Counted from the stretch's first letter, positions 42,239 to 52,800 are shown. The stretch is 64,000 bases of DNA from Archangium gephyra (GCA_003243425.1 QFQP01000004.1:62001-126000); one strand, 5' to 3'. Program-made: numbers and translations. The notes: generated by a model not told the origin, from the sequence alone.

Positions 42239-43621
42239 ATGAGAGCGTTGCTGCTGTGCGTGGCGGTGGTTGCGTCGTCGGCGTTCGCCGCCAAAGAGAC
42301 GTTGCCGCCGATCGCCGAGACCATGGCCGAGCTCCGGAAGTTAGAAGCGGCCGGCTTTCACGAAGGCATCGCCTCGTTCCGCGTGAAGTACAGCGAAGAG
42401 GCCCGACAGCGGCCGGGTGACCCGATGCCGCGCGTGTTCGTCGCGTGGTGCACGCTGCCGTCCGACGATGCGTGGAATCAGCTCAAGGCGATCTCGACGA
42501 TCTTCCCCGACAACCCGTGGGTTCGTTACGGCATGGGCCGCATCTATACGAACTGGCGCGGCATGGCCGACCTCGCGCGCGCCGAGTTCGACGCGGTGCT
42601 CAAGAAAGACCCGAAGTTCTACCCGGCGCTGGTGGGCCTGGGCGACGTGGCGCGGGTGAAGGAAGACTGGTCGCTTGCAGAAAAGAAGTACCGAGATGCC
42701 CTCGCCATGAACGACGACCCGTTCGCGCGCGCGGGCCTCGGGCTGGTGTTCGCCGCCCAGAAGAAGAACGACGAAGCGCTGGTGGAGCTGAAGAAGGCCA
42801 TCGCGGCGCAGCCCGAGCAACCGGCGGCGGTGGCCACGCTCGTGACGTTGTCGCTCGCTGCGAAGGACCCGGGGGCCATCGCCGCAGCAGAGACGCTCGC
42901 GAACCTGCGGCCCAAAGATCGCGAAGCGCGAAAGCAGCTCGCCGACCTGCGGTTCGAAGCGGGAGACAAGGCCAACGCTGCGAAGGAATACGAGCGGCTG
43001 GTGCGGCTCGGTAGCGCGCCGGTCGAAACACAGCAGCGACTGGCGACGCTGTACCGCGAGCTGGGTGACGTCGAAGGCGAAGAGCGTGCGTTGCAGAACG
43101 TGGCGGTGCTGGACGCCACCAACGCCGAGCCTTCCCTGCGCATCGCGGAGCTGCGCTTCGCCAGGAAGGACTACGAAGGCGCCGAAGGGCACTGGCTCGA
43201 AGCGCTCGCGCGCGACCCGAAGAGCGTGCCTGCGCTCGAAGGCCTGGGCACGGCGAAGCTCGAGCAGGGCGTGCTGCACGAAGCGCTCGAGTACTTCCGT
43301 CGCGCTGGCGACGCGGCGCAGGTCGAGAAGCTCGAGGCCGACTTCAAGCTCTCGAAGAAGAAGTTCAAGGGAAGCCTGAACCACGTGTATTTCGCGACGC
43401 AGGCGTCACTCTCGAAGGCGTTTCCCACCGTCAGCGGCAAGTTCCGCGTGCGCGTGCGCCTCGACAAGAGCGGCGTGGTCAATGGCGTCGACGTGCTCGA
43501 AGACACCGTGAAAGATCCACTCGCGCTCGGTCACGTGTACTTCCAGCTGCGCGACGCCGAGTACCCGAAGCAGAAGGGCGAGCCGGTGTTCGAGTTCGAG
43601 ATGGGCAGGAAAGGGAAGTGA
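42239..43621 (+). CDS. Exported TPR-repeat protein with TonB/AgmX-like C-terminal domain
   Basis: A 460-residue protein. A signal peptide (MRALLLCVAVVASSAFAA) is followed by about nine TPR units. The last 75 residues (SLNHVYFATQASLSKAFPTVSGKFRVRVRLDKSGVVNGV, ending in a strand-rich GEPVFEFEMG) resemble the AgmX/PglI or TonB C-terminal beta domain that follows repeats in myxobacterial gliding and envelope proteins. That resemblance is an inference from pattern. Its stop overlaps the next start by one base (TGATG). Confidence 0.75.
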   Translation: MRALLLCVAVVASSAFAAKETLPPIAETMAELRKLEAAGFHEGIASFRVKYSEEARQRPGDPMPRVFVAWCTLPSDDAWNQLKAISTIFPDNPWVRYGMGRIYTNWRGMADLARAEFDAVLKKDPKFYPALVGLGDVARVKEDWSLAEKKYRDALAMNDDPFARAGLGLVFAAQKKNDEALVELKKAIAAQPEQPAAVATLVTLSLAAKDPGAIAAAETLANLRPKDREARKQLADLRFEAGDKANAAKEYERLVRLGSAPVETQQRLATLYRELGDVEGEERALQNVAVLDATNAEPSLRIAELRFARKDYEGAEGHWLEALARDPKSVPALEGLGTAKLEQGVLHEALEYFRRAGDAAQVEKLEADFKLSKKKFKGSLNHVYFATQASLSKAFPTVSGKFRVRVRLDKSGVVNGVDVLEDTVKDPLALGHVYFQLRDAEYPKQKGEPVFEFEMGRKGK

Positions 43622-44796
43622 TGCGGTTCGGAATCGACGTGCAGGTCGCGCAGAAGTTCTCGGCGTTGCGGGGCAAGCGGGTGGGCCTCATCGTCAACCC
43701 CACCTCGGTCGACGCGAAGTATCGCCACCTCGTCGATCTGGTTCACGAAGCCGAAGGCGTGACGCTCGCGGCGCTCTTCGGGCCCGAGCACGGCATTCGC
43801 GGCGAAGCGCAGTACATGGTGGCCGTCGACGACGTCGCCCGTGACGCGCGCACCGGCGTTCCCGTTCATTCCCTCTACGGGCACACCTTCGAGTCGCTCA
43901 CGCCGAAGCAGGAATGGCTGCGCGAGCTCGATGCGCTGGTGTTCGACATTCAAGACGTCGGCAGCCGCTACTACACGTACATCTACACGATGGCGCTGGC
44001 GATGAAGGCGGCGGCGCAGGCGAAGATTCCGTTCCACGTCTTCGATCGGCCCAACCCCATCGGCCTGTCGCTCACCGAGGGCAATCTGGTCGGCGAGACG
44101 TTTCGCAGCTTCGTGGGCCTCTATGCGCTGCCCACGCGCCACGGCATGACGGCGGGTGAGATCGCGAAGCTGCTCAACGAGCAGGAGCAGTTCGGTGCCG
44201 AACTCCACGTGACGCCGGTCGAAGGGCTCGAGCGTTCGCACGACTGGTCGCACACCGGCCGGGGGTTCATTCCTCCGTCGCCCAACATGCCGACGCCCGA
44301 CACCGCGCTGGTGTACCCCGGCATGTGCCTCGGTGAGGGCACCAACGTCTCGGAGGGGCGCGGGACCACGCGGCCTTTCGAGCAGTTCGGCGCGCCGTAC
44401 CTCAAGTCCTGGCAGGTGGCCGACACGCTCAACGGCCTCGAGCTGCCTGGCGTCATCTTCCGTCCGTGCTCGTTCACGCCCACGTTCGACAAGTTCAAGG
44501 GGCAGTCGTGCGAAGGCGCGTTCATTCACGTGACCGACCCCCAGACGTTCCTGCCGCTGCGCACGGGGGTGGCGGTGTTTCAGGCCTGCCGTGAGCTGGG
44601 CGGGAAGCACTTCCAGTGGCGCGCCGACGCCTACGAATTCGTCGAAGACGTGCCGGCCTTCGATCTGCTCTGTGGAACCGCGCAGGTGCGCGAGCGCATG
44701 GAGGCCAATCAGCCCCTGGACGCGCTGCTCGAAGGCTTCGATGCCGAGAGGAAGGCTTTCGAGGCGCTGCGGCAGCGGTATGCTCTGTACCGCTGA
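43621..44796 (+). CDS. DUF1343 / NamZ-family exo-beta-N-acetylmuramidase-like protein
   Basis: A 391-residue protein of the NamZ family. Characterised members remove terminal N-acetylmuramic acid from peptidoglycan fragments. Recognisable segments are GLIVNPTSVD, ALFGPEHGIRG, LYGHTFESLTP, VFDIQDVGSRYYTYIYTM, HVFDRPNPIG and YPGMCLGEGTNVSEGRGTTRPFE. No signal peptide is visible, so it may be cytoplasmic and act in wall recycling. Its ATG overlaps the upstream TPR stop. It heads the run of salvage genes with 3 nt to the next. Confidence 0.85.
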   Translation: MRFGIDVQVAQKFSALRGKRVGLIVNPTSVDAKYRHLVDLVHEAEGVTLAALFGPEHGIRGEAQYMVAVDDVARDARTGVPVHSLYGHTFESLTPKQEWLRELDALVFDIQDVGSRYYTYIYTMALAMKAAAQAKIPFHVFDRPNPIGLSLTEGNLVGETFRSFVGLYALPTRHGMTAGEIAKLLNEQEQFGAELHVTPVEGLERSHDWSHTGRGFIPPSPNMPTPDTALVYPGMCLGEGTNVSEGRGTTRPFEQFGAPYLKSWQVADTLNGLELPGVIFRPCSFTPTFDKFKGQSCEGAFIHVTDPQTFLPLRTGVAVFQACRELGGKHFQWRADAYEFVEDVPAFDLLCGTAQVRERMEANQPLDALLEGFDAERKAFEALRQRYALYR

Positions 44797-44799
44797 GTC

Positions 44800-45474
44800 A
44801 TGGCGAGCATCGGCGTCTTCTCCGACAGTGACGGCGATCTCGAGGCCTTCGACACGGCGCTCAAGCTGCTTGCCTCGAAAGGGGCGCGCCGGTTCCTCTT
44901 CGCTGGCGGCCGCTTCGACGATCTCGACGAGTGGGTGAAGTGGAAGCGCGAAGAAGTGAAGGCCCAGAGCGACTACAGCTCGGGGGACTTTCTCGAAGAC
45001 GTAAAGCGCTACCTCATCGGTCTCGATCAGGTCGACCGGCCGGCCGCGTTCGGCACGGCCCACGAGCAGGTTCGCGCCATCGAAGAGCTCACGCGCATGA
45101 AGGACAAGATTCTGCGCGCGCCCGAGAAGGGCTCGCTTGCCTATCAAGACACCGCGGTGCCCCGAAAAGTGCTCGAGATGCTCGGCGACTCGTTGTGCTG
45201 CCTGGTGCACGACAAGAACGACCTCGACAAGGAAGACATGATCAACGCCGTGGTGCTGGTGCACGGCAAAGACGCAGAGCCGAAGGTCGTGCAGATCGGG
45301 CCGCGTACGTTCATCACGCCGGGCCGGTTGAAGGGTGACACGCGCACCGTCGGCCTCCTCGAGACCCTCGAGCGTCAGGTCGTCTATTCGGCGTTCACGC
45401 TCGACGGCACGCCGGTCATCACACGGCAGCCGATCCAGATCGGCTCGGGCAAGACGAAGCTCTCGGTGAAATGA
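44800..45474 (+). CDS. Metallophosphoesterase-like protein lacking metal ligands
   Basis: A 224-residue protein. The opening GVFSDSDGDLEAFDTAL and LFAGGRFDD follow the YfcE/MJ0936 pattern in which phosphoesterases have SDxHGN and GDxxD. Here the His of DxH is Asp11 and the GD is Gly-Gly (36-37). The NHD motif is missing, and the later GHTH position reads VHGKDAEPK. The ending (FITPGRLKG, then VVYSAFTLDG) fits the family fold. I infer an inactive or repurposed phosphoesterase; the alignment is by eye. It has 3 nt upstream and 1 nt downstream spacing. Confidence 0.55.
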   Translation: MASIGVFSDSDGDLEAFDTALKLLASKGARRFLFAGGRFDDLDEWVKWKREEVKAQSDYSSGDFLEDVKRYLIGLDQVDRPAAFGTAHEQVRAIEELTRMKDKILRAPEKGSLAYQDTAVPRKVLEMLGDSLCCLVHDKNDLDKEDMINAVVLVHGKDAEPKVVQIGPRTFITPGRLKGDTRTVGLLETLERQVVYSAFTLDGTPVITRQPIQIGSGKTKLSVK

Positions 45475-45475
45475 C

Positions 45476-46459
45476 GTGAAGCAGATCGCGCTCCTCGGAG
45501 GCTCGTTCAACCCGCCGCACGTGGGCCACGTGATGGCCGCGCTCTACGTACGCACCACGTTGCAGGTCGACGAAGTGTGGCTCGTGCCCAGCTTTCACCA
45601 CCCGTTCGGCAAGGACCTCGCGCCCTTCGAGGCGCGCGTCGAGATGTGTGAGGCCATCGCAAAGGAGATCGGCCCGTGGCTGAAGGTGAGCCGCGCCGAG
45701 AGCGAGGTGGGCGGGGAAGGGCGCACCATCGAGCTGCTCGAGTGGCTGCTACCGAAGCAGGCCGGCACGAAGTTCCGCTGGGTGATCGGCTCCGACATTC
45801 TCGCGGACCTCCCGAAGTGGAAGGCGTGGGACCGCATTCAGCAGCTGGTCGAGGTGACCGTGCTGCACCGCGCTGGCTACCCGGCGTCGAACGCGCTCGG
45901 CCCGCCGCTCGCAGAGGTGTCTTCGACGGAGATCCGCAAGCGGCTGTCGGCCGGTGAGGCCCCCTCGGAGCTGGTGCCCGCGGCCGCGTTGAAGGTGGCG
46001 CGTGAACGCGGCCTCTACGGCTTGTCGGCTCCGAGCCCACGGGCGCCACTCGCGACCGAGCCGCGCGGTGAAGACGATGAAGACACCGCGCTGTTGAAGG
46101 AACAGTTCGCCGCGGCGCGCGCGTACTTCGAGACGCTTTCGCTCGGCGCGATCACCGCGTCGTATTTCGGGGCGGGCACGGGCGGCATCGTGGCGTCGTT
46201 CTTGTTTCACCACGGCGCGGCGTCGACGTGGGTGATCACCGGGGACATCCCCACGGCGCACTTTCCCGGTGAGCGCGCGGCCGACGGCATGGCGGCGCTC
46301 GGCGTGTATTGCGAGCTGATGGACCAGTGGGCCGACGCGGTGCTGAACGGTGGCGCGAGCGACGGTGGCTTCTCGATGCGCGCCACGCCGCAGAACGCGC
46401 GCGCGTTGATCAATCGCATCGAGCTGATCCGCGAGATCGTCCTTCCCGACATGGCCTGA
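45476..46459 (+). CDS. nadD: Nicotinate-nucleotide adenylyltransferase with extra C-terminal domain
   Basis: A 327-residue protein. Residues 1-185 are NadD, which adenylates nicotinate mononucleotide in NAD synthesis: GGSFNPPHVGH (8-18), VIGSDILADLPKW and SSTEIRKRL (149-156). NadD is normally about 190-215 residues. Here an acidic linker (PRGEDDEDT) leads to about 120 further residues rich in Ala and Gly (SYFGAGTGGIVASFLFHHGAA, then DIPTAHFPGERAADG) that I do not recognise. It begins at GTG 45476, 1 nt after the previous stop. Confidence 0.85.
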   Translation: MKQIALLGGSFNPPHVGHVMAALYVRTTLQVDEVWLVPSFHHPFGKDLAPFEARVEMCEAIAKEIGPWLKVSRAESEVGGEGRTIELLEWLLPKQAGTKFRWVIGSDILADLPKWKAWDRIQQLVEVTVLHRAGYPASNALGPPLAEVSSTEIRKRLSAGEAPSELVPAAALKVARERGLYGLSAPSPRAPLATEPRGEDDEDTALLKEQFAAARAYFETLSLGAITASYFGAGTGGIVASFLFHHGAASTWVITGDIPTAHFPGERAADGMAALGVYCELMDQWADAVLNGGASDGGFSMRATPQNARALINRIELIREIVLPDMA

Positions 46460-46501
46460 AAAACGCCGCACGGGCGGCGGCCTTCTGCTACTTCCGGGGC
46501 C

Positions 46502-46905
<404 letters not shown>

Positions 46906-46909
<4 letters not shown>

Positions 46910-47514
46910 GCATGCATCAGTTCCCCAAAGACATCGGGTGGATCGAGGTCATCTGCGGCTCGATGTTCTCGGGCAAGACCGAAGAGCTCATTCGCCGCAT
47001 CAAGCGCGTGCTGTACGGCAAGCAGAAGGTGCAGGTCTTCAAGCCGAACATCGACAACCGCTACGACGAGCTCGCCGTCGTCAGCCACTCACAGCTGAAG
47101 ATCGTCGCCACGCCGGTGCAGAGCGCCGACCAGATTCTTCACCACCTCAAGCCCGACACCGAAGTGGTCGGCATCGACGAGGTGCAGTTCCTCGGGCCTG
47201 AAGTGGTCGCGGTGTGTGAAGCGCTCGCGGCGAAGGGCCTTCGCGTGATCTGCGCCGGGCTCGATCAGGACTACCTCGGCAAGCCCTTCGAGCCCATGCC
47301 GCAGCTGCTCGCGGTCGCCGAGTACATCACCAAGGAACTGGCGATCTGCGTGGTGTGCGGCAACCCCGCCAACCGCAGCCAACGCCTGCAGAACTCGGCT
47401 GAACGTGTCGTCGTCGGTGCCGCCGGTGCCTACGAAGCTCGTTGCCGGAAGTGCCACGTCGCGCAGCCGGTCGAAGCGACGCCTCCCCAGAACCTCGAAC
47501 TCTTCGCACGGTGA
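46906..47514 (+). CDS. tdk: Thymidine kinase
   Basis: A 202-residue type II thymidine kinase that phosphorylates thymidine with ATP for salvage. Walker A is GSMFSGKT (18-25), the catalytic glutamate is in DEVQF (Glu92), and the LDQDYLGKPF segment is the family signature. A zinc site is formed by C148xxC151 and C180xxC183. GTG 46906 overlaps the Nudix gene stop by 4 nt; ATG 46912 is also possible. The uracil phosphoribosyltransferase-like gene follows 3 nt after the stop. Confidence 0.95.
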
Positions 47515-47517
47515 ACC

Positions 47518-48333
47518 ATGCGTGACTCGCTCTACGAAAACGTTCCCTATTCGCTGTCGGAGCTGAAGCACTTCTACGGCGACAACGTGCACCTCGTCGG
47601 CAGCCCGTACCTGCTGTCGCTGCTCGCCACGCTCTGCGCGAAAGACACGCAGCAGCCGCAGGTGAACACGCTGGTGCGCACGCTCTATACCGACCTCGTG
47701 ACCATGGCCGTGAACCAGGAGTTCCCGCGCCGCCAGGTGACGATCCCCTCGCGCATGATTCAGTACACGCCGCGGGGCATCTACCAGGGCGAGATCCTCG
47801 ACCCCGAGGTGCGCGCCATCTCGGTGAACATCGCGCGCGCCGGCACGCTCCCCAGCCAGGTCACCTACGATCTCCTGAACACGATTCTGACCCCCCGCCT
47901 CGTGCGTCAGGACCACATCATCATGAGCCGCGAGCTCGACGCGGCCGAGCACGTGGTCGGCAGCAACATCGGCGGCGCGAAGATCGGCGGTGACGTCGAC
48001 AACGCGATGGTGATCTTCCCCGACCCCATGGGCGCGACCGGCGGCTCGTTGTCGACGGCGATCAACATGTACAAGCACAAGGTGCCGGGCACGATGCGCA
48101 AGATCATCTGCCTGTGCCTGATCGTCACCCCCGAGTTCGTGAAGCGGGTGACGACCGATCACCCCGACGCGGTGATCTACGCGTTGCGGTTGGACCGCGG
48201 TCTGTCGCCGCCGGAAGTGCTGAGCACGCCGCCTGGAAAACTCTGGGAGAAGGAGCGTGGCCTCGATGACCGGCAGTACATCGTGCCGGGCGGCGGCGGC
48301 ATGGGCGAAGTGATGAACAACGCGTACGTCTGA
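47518..48333 (+). CDS. Uracil phosphoribosyltransferase family protein, variant active site
   Basis: A 271-residue protein, longer than the usual 208 residues of Upp. The PRPP loop FPDPMGATGGS (167-177) matches the DPMLATGGS of Upp. The uracil-binding C-terminus, normally YIVPGLGDAGDR, here reads YIVPGGGGMGEV (254-265), replacing both aspartates. An N-terminal extension of about 60 residues is also unusual. It sits between thymidine kinase and hypoxanthine phosphoribosyltransferase, so a base-salvage role is likely, but the base may not be uracil. Confidence 0.78.
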   Translation: MRDSLYENVPYSLSELKHFYGDNVHLVGSPYLLSLLATLCAKDTQQPQVNTLVRTLYTDLVTMAVNQEFPRRQVTIPSRMIQYTPRGIYQGEILDPEVRAISVNIARAGTLPSQVTYDLLNTILTPRLVRQDHIIMSRELDAAEHVVGSNIGGAKIGGDVDNAMVIFPDPMGATGGSLSTAINMYKHKVPGTMRKIICLCLIVTPEFVKRVTTDHPDAVIYALRLDRGLSPPEVLSTPPGKLWEKERGLDDRQYIVPGGGGMGEVMNNAYV

Positions 48334-48347
48334 AGTCGAGGAGCTCC

Positions 48348-48881
48348 ATGGCTTTCTACGAAGACACGGTCGAAGTGATGCTCGGCGCCGAGCAGATTCA
48401 GAAGCGCATCGCCGAGTTGGGCGCGCAGATCACCGCCGATTACCGCGGCAAGGACCTCACGCTCGTCGGCATCATGAAGGGCTCGATCTTCTTCCTGACC
48501 GATCTGGCGCGACACGTCGACCTGCCGTGCACCATCGAGCTGATGGGCGTGTCGAGCTACCAGGGCGGCACCGAGACCACCGGCGAAGTGCGCGTGACCC
48601 ACGACGTGACCAAGCCCATGCACGGCCGTCACGTGCTGCTCGTCGAAGACATCGTCGACACGGGGCTGACGATGAAGTTCCTGCTCGACAACATGAACGC
48701 GCGAAACCCGGCGTCGGTGAAGGTGGCCACGCTGCTCGAGAAGCCGTCGCGCGCGAAGGTGAAGGTGACCATCGACTACAAGGGCTTCGTGATCGAAGAC
48801 CGCTTCGTCGTGGGTTACGGCCTCGACTACGGCGAGAAGTACCGAAACCTCCCGTTCGTCGGCGTGTTGCGCACCGACTGA
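48348..48881 (+). CDS. hpt: Hypoxanthine phosphoribosyltransferase
   Basis: A 177-residue type I phosphoribosyltransferase that makes IMP (and probably GMP) from bases and PRPP. The PRPP loop is LLVEDIVDTGLTM, preceded by the flexible loop SSYQGGTETTGEV, and the base-binding VIEDRFVVGYGLDYGEKYRNLP is canonical. GAGGAG lies before the ATG. It ends the salvage run; its stop abuts the stop of the convergent membrane protein gene. Confidence 0.95.
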   Translation: MAFYEDTVEVMLGAEQIQKRIAELGAQITADYRGKDLTLVGIMKGSIFFLTDLARHVDLPCTIELMGVSSYQGGTETTGEVRVTHDVTKPMHGRHVLLVEDIVDTGLTMKFLLDNMNARNPASVKVATLLEKPSRAKVKVTIDYKGFVIEDRFVVGYGLDYGEKYRNLPFVGVLRTD

Positions 48882-49661
48882 TTACGGCGTGACCGGCTGT
48901 TCGGGCGCAGGCGGCGGAGCCTTCTCTTCGACCTGCTTCCCGAGGAGGTTGAAGAGCTGCTGGAGCTGCGGTTCCAGCGCCTTCTGCAGCCCCGACGAGC
49001 CATCGGCCGTCATGGTCGTGGCGCGCAGCGTGGTCGACAGCAGCTTCACCTGCGGTTCGACGGCCAGCAGCATCAGCGAGGCCTGCGCGCGCGTCTTCGA
49101 GCCGGACTCAGCGGCGACCTTCAACTGCGCGAGCGCTTCTTCCAACTGGCGGCGCGCATCGTCGAGCCGCACCCGCGCGAGAAAGTAGGCCACGTCGGTC
49201 TGCATCTTCTTGAGCGTGGCGCGCTGATCGTCGGTGAGGCCGGTGAGCTTCTCGGCGCGACGCACGAAGGCCAGGCCCTTTTCGAGATCTTTCGGGTCTT
49301 CGGACGCGAGGCGCGGGCGGGCCAGCATTTCGAGCACCTGGAACATGGCGCGGTCGAGCTGATCGCGATCGTCGAACTTCTGGTTGGTGACCGTGAGCGC
49401 CACGTTGCCCTCGAGATCGATGGGCGCGTACGCGTCGGCCAGCGACGACTCGGACGGCAACCACGGCGCGGCGCCGGTCGGCATCAACTTGCCCTTCATC
49501 ACCACCAGCTGGCCCGTCTGCACTTCGAGCGAGTAGGTCTTCGAGTTGACGATCGACAGCGCGTACAGCGCCGCACCGGCGCAGCCGACGATCAGCGTGA
49601 AGATCACCAGGTTGCGCAGCGCGCGGAACAGCCGTCGTCCGAAGGAGATCTCAGTGCTCAT
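48882..49661 (-). CDS. Single-pass membrane protein of unknown function
   Basis: A 259-residue protein. A basic N-terminus (SFGRRLFRALRN) precedes one transmembrane helix (LVIFTLIVGCAGAALYALSIV, about 19-39). A beta-rich segment and a long helical region (about 110-215, LDDARRQLEEALAQLKVAA) follow, with a Pro-rich C-terminus. No family is recognised. It is convergent with hpt (stops adjacent) and divergent from the giant coiled-coil gene. TATTAC about 10 nt before the ATG could be a -10 box. Confidence 0.7.
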   Translation of the reverse strand: MSTEISFGRRLFRALRNLVIFTLIVGCAGAALYALSIVNSKTYSLEVQTGQLVVMKGKLMPTGAAPWLPSESSLADAYAPIDLEGNVALTVTNQKFDDRDQLDRAMFQVLEMLARPRLASEDPKDLEKGLAFVRRAEKLTGLTDDQRATLKKMQTDVAYFLARVRLDDARRQLEEALAQLKVAAESGSKTRAQASLMLLAVEPQVKLLSTTLRATTMTADGSSGLQKALEPQLQQLFNLLGKQVEEKAPPPAPEQPVTP

Positions 49662-49763
49662 GGGTCGCACGGTAATACGCACGACCACGACATCGATTGT
49701 GTTGATTCACGACGCGATCGCCGTTGGCCCTGTCGATGACCGTCGAATCGTCCGAAGGGAAAT

Positions 49764-49791
49764 TTGGCGAGTGATCCCCGGCGGGTACACT
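49764..49791 (+). promoter_or_regulatory. Candidate promoter of the giant coiled-coil gene
   Basis: TTGGCG (49764-49769) and TACACT (49786-49791) are spaced by 16 nt and would start transcription about 3-4 nt before GTG 49802. No Shine-Dalgarno is present. Confidence 0.4.
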
Positions 49792-49801
49792 CCCACACCG
49801 C

Positions 49802-52800
49802 GTGTCTTCAACCTTCAAGAGACTGGGTCAGAGCGAGCTGCTGCCCCGGTACATCTTCGCGGAGAGTCTGGTCGCGCGGCGCCGGGTGCTGGAGATCGGC
49901 GCGGTTGCTTCGACGCTCGGGCAGTCGGCACGCTTTCTCTCGACGCGCGGCGCGCGGATCGTGGTCGCCGCCGACGCTGACCTTGCCGCCGTACAGGAAG
50001 CGCAGGCGCGCTACGCGGGCCCCAACCTCCGGTTTCGGCCGACGGTGTTCGACGACTTCGAGTCGGGCAGCTTCGATCTCGTCATCGTGTCGGATCTCGC
50101 GCCGTATGTTCGCGCGCCGGAGTTGATGAAGGAAATCGCGCGGCTCGTCGGCAAGAGCGGCTACCTCATGGGCGGTCTGCGCAACCCCGCCGGCCTGTCG
50201 TTGGCCAACGTGCTCGACCCCGAAGACAACGACGCCACGCCGACCTATGGCCAGCTGCTCGACGTGTTGTCTGCGCACTTCAAGTCGATCGACGTGGCGA
50301 CGCAGTCTCCGGTGCTCGGGTACCAGCTGGCGTTCGAGCGCGGCGAAGGCCTGCAGGTCGACGGCTCGCTCGCCGGCATGAGCGAGGCCGCGTATTACGT
50401 GGTGCTCGCCGGCCACGAAGAGGTGCGCAACTTCGACCCCACGTGGGTACAGCTGCCGCCGGAGCCGCTCGCGTTCACCGGAGGGAAGCTCGAAGACGCC
50501 GCGACGCGCGCGCGCGACTGGCGCGATCGTACCGAGCGGCTCAAGGAGGTTCTTCAGAAGAAGACGGCCGAGCTGCAGGTACGCGAGACCGAACTCTCGG
50601 AGACCAGGCAGCAGCTCGAAGGCGCCAGGGAGGCCGTCAGCCGGCTGACCGCGCAGCTCGAGTCGATTCGTGAACGGCCCGACGTGGTGCGTGATCGCGA
50701 AGATCTCGCCGCCCGCATCCGGCAGATGGAGGCCGAGCTTCAGGTCGCGCGCGAGCGGGCGATCGACTCCGAAGGTCGCGTCGCCTCGGCGAGGAACGAG
50801 TTGGAAGCGCTGCAGCGTCAGCAGAAGGACGCGGCGGTCGCGGCGCTCGCAGCGCAGGAGTCCGTGCGGCTCGAACGTGCGCGGCGTGAAGAGACGGCGA
50901 CGCAGCTGGAAGACAGCCGCCTGCGCCTGGCGAAGTCGTACGAGGAGCTCCGTCGCGTTCAAGACGAGGCGGCTGCGGAGCGCGTCGAACATGAGCGCAC
51001 GAAGATCGCCATCGAGCGGTTGAAGGAAGCCGCGAGCAACCACGAGAGGGCGCTGACCGACGCGCGCGATCGCGAGCTGCGTCTGGCCGAAGCGCGCAGC
51101 GAGGCGCTCAAGGCCATCGAGGGGCTCGAGGCCGGCTTCGCAGAGGTCCGCCGGCAGCTCTCGGAAGCCCGTGAGAGCGTCGAACGCAAGGAAGCAGACC
51201 GCATCTCGGCGGTTCGTTCGCTCGAGGTCGAAGCGCAGACGCGCCAGGGCCTGGAGCAGGAACTCGAGCGCGCGAACTCACAGGTTCGTCAGCTCACCAT
51301 CGAGCTTCAACAGCGCACCACCGAGAAGTCTGGCGCCGAGACCGAAGTGGCGGCGCAACGGGCGGCGATCGAGCGGCTCGAGGGGGAGCTCGGCGCGGTG
51401 CGCGCGTCGGAGGAGCGCTGGCGCCACTCGAGCAACGAGCACGCGGCGCGCATCACCGAGCTCACGGAAGAGCTGAGCCGCACGAACTCGTCGCTCAGTG
51501 AGGTGCAACGCGAGCTGGCGCTCGGGAACGACGCGATCACGGCGCTGAAGACCGAGCTGGAGCTCGCGAAGAATCGGGCCACCGACCTCGAAGAGCTGCT
51601 CCGTGTCTCGCGTCAGAACGCCGACCGGCTCGCCGCGGTGGTCGAGCAGGATCGCGCGCGCATCACCGAGCTCGAGGGCCGCCTGACCACCCTCGGCGCC
51701 GAGCGCGAGCAGGTCGCCGGCTTCCTCGCGAACGTCGAAGCAGAGCTGGTCGAGACGCGCCGTCAGCTCGACGAACGTGCCGCGGCTCACGCGTCGGCCA
51801 GCGCCCGTGGTGCGGAGCTGGAACAGGCGCTCGGCGTCGCGGAGTCGCGCCTCAAGGAGCTGAGCGACGACCGTGACGCGCTGTTGACCGAGCGCGACGA
51901 TCTTCGCGGATCGCTGAGTGACGTCGAAAAGGTCCGCGCGGAGCAGGGCACGCGGCTGACGGCGCTGGCTGAACGTTCCGAGGCGCAGGCGACGCGCGCG
52001 TCTCAACTCGAAGGCGATCTCGCGCAGACGCGCAGTGAACTCGATCGGGTGACGCGCGACAGCAACGCGCAGGAAAAGGCGCTCAAGAGCGCGCTCGAGG
52101 AGCGTGGGCTCGAGCTGGAACTCGAGCGTGAGACGCGCAGCCAGCGTGAGCGGCAGCTCGCCGAAGTGTCGTCGGCCCGCGTCGAGCTGGAATCCGCGCT
52201 GGCGACGGAGCGAGAAGCGCGGGCGCAGCTGGCGTCGGCACGCACCACGGCCGAGAGCGATCTTGCCGTTCGCAACGCCGAGCTGACGCAGACCGCCGAA
52301 CGGCTCGCCCTCGAGGCGACCACGCGTGAACGGCTCGAGACCGAGCTCGCTGCGGAACGATCGGCGCGCGCTGACGCAGCGTCGACGCGTGACGCGTTGC
52401 AGGTGCGAGCCGATGCGCTCGGCCGCGAGTTGGCCGACGAGCAGGCCACCCGTTCTTCCGTTGAAGCGTCGTTGACCGCGGTCTCGACGGCGCTCAGCGA
52501 AGCGCGTGGTGAGCGCGACGCGCTGCGCTCGAAACTCGACGAGACCTCGGCGTCGCTCGCTTCGGCCCGGCAGGACCTCGATGGCCTGCAGGCGCAGCGC
52601 GAGGCGCTGAGTGCGCAGCTGGAAGAAGCGAGCGCGCGCGGCGATTCATTGTCGGAGCGGTTCCCGGCGCTCGAAGCAGAATCGAAGCGCGTCGCGGACC
52701 GTGCTGACTCGCTCGAGAAGCGTCTCGCCGTCGTTTCCACCGAGCTCGAAGAGCGTTCGCGCGCGCTGGCCGACGCCGAAGCGCGGTTTTCCGCCGAGCG

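Noticed and set aside
46460..46490. GC-rich hairpin between nadD and the Nudix gene as a plus-strand terminator.
   Set aside because: The A run precedes the stem rather than a T run following it, so it would only work on the other strand, where there is no gene. It overlaps the likely Nudix promoter.
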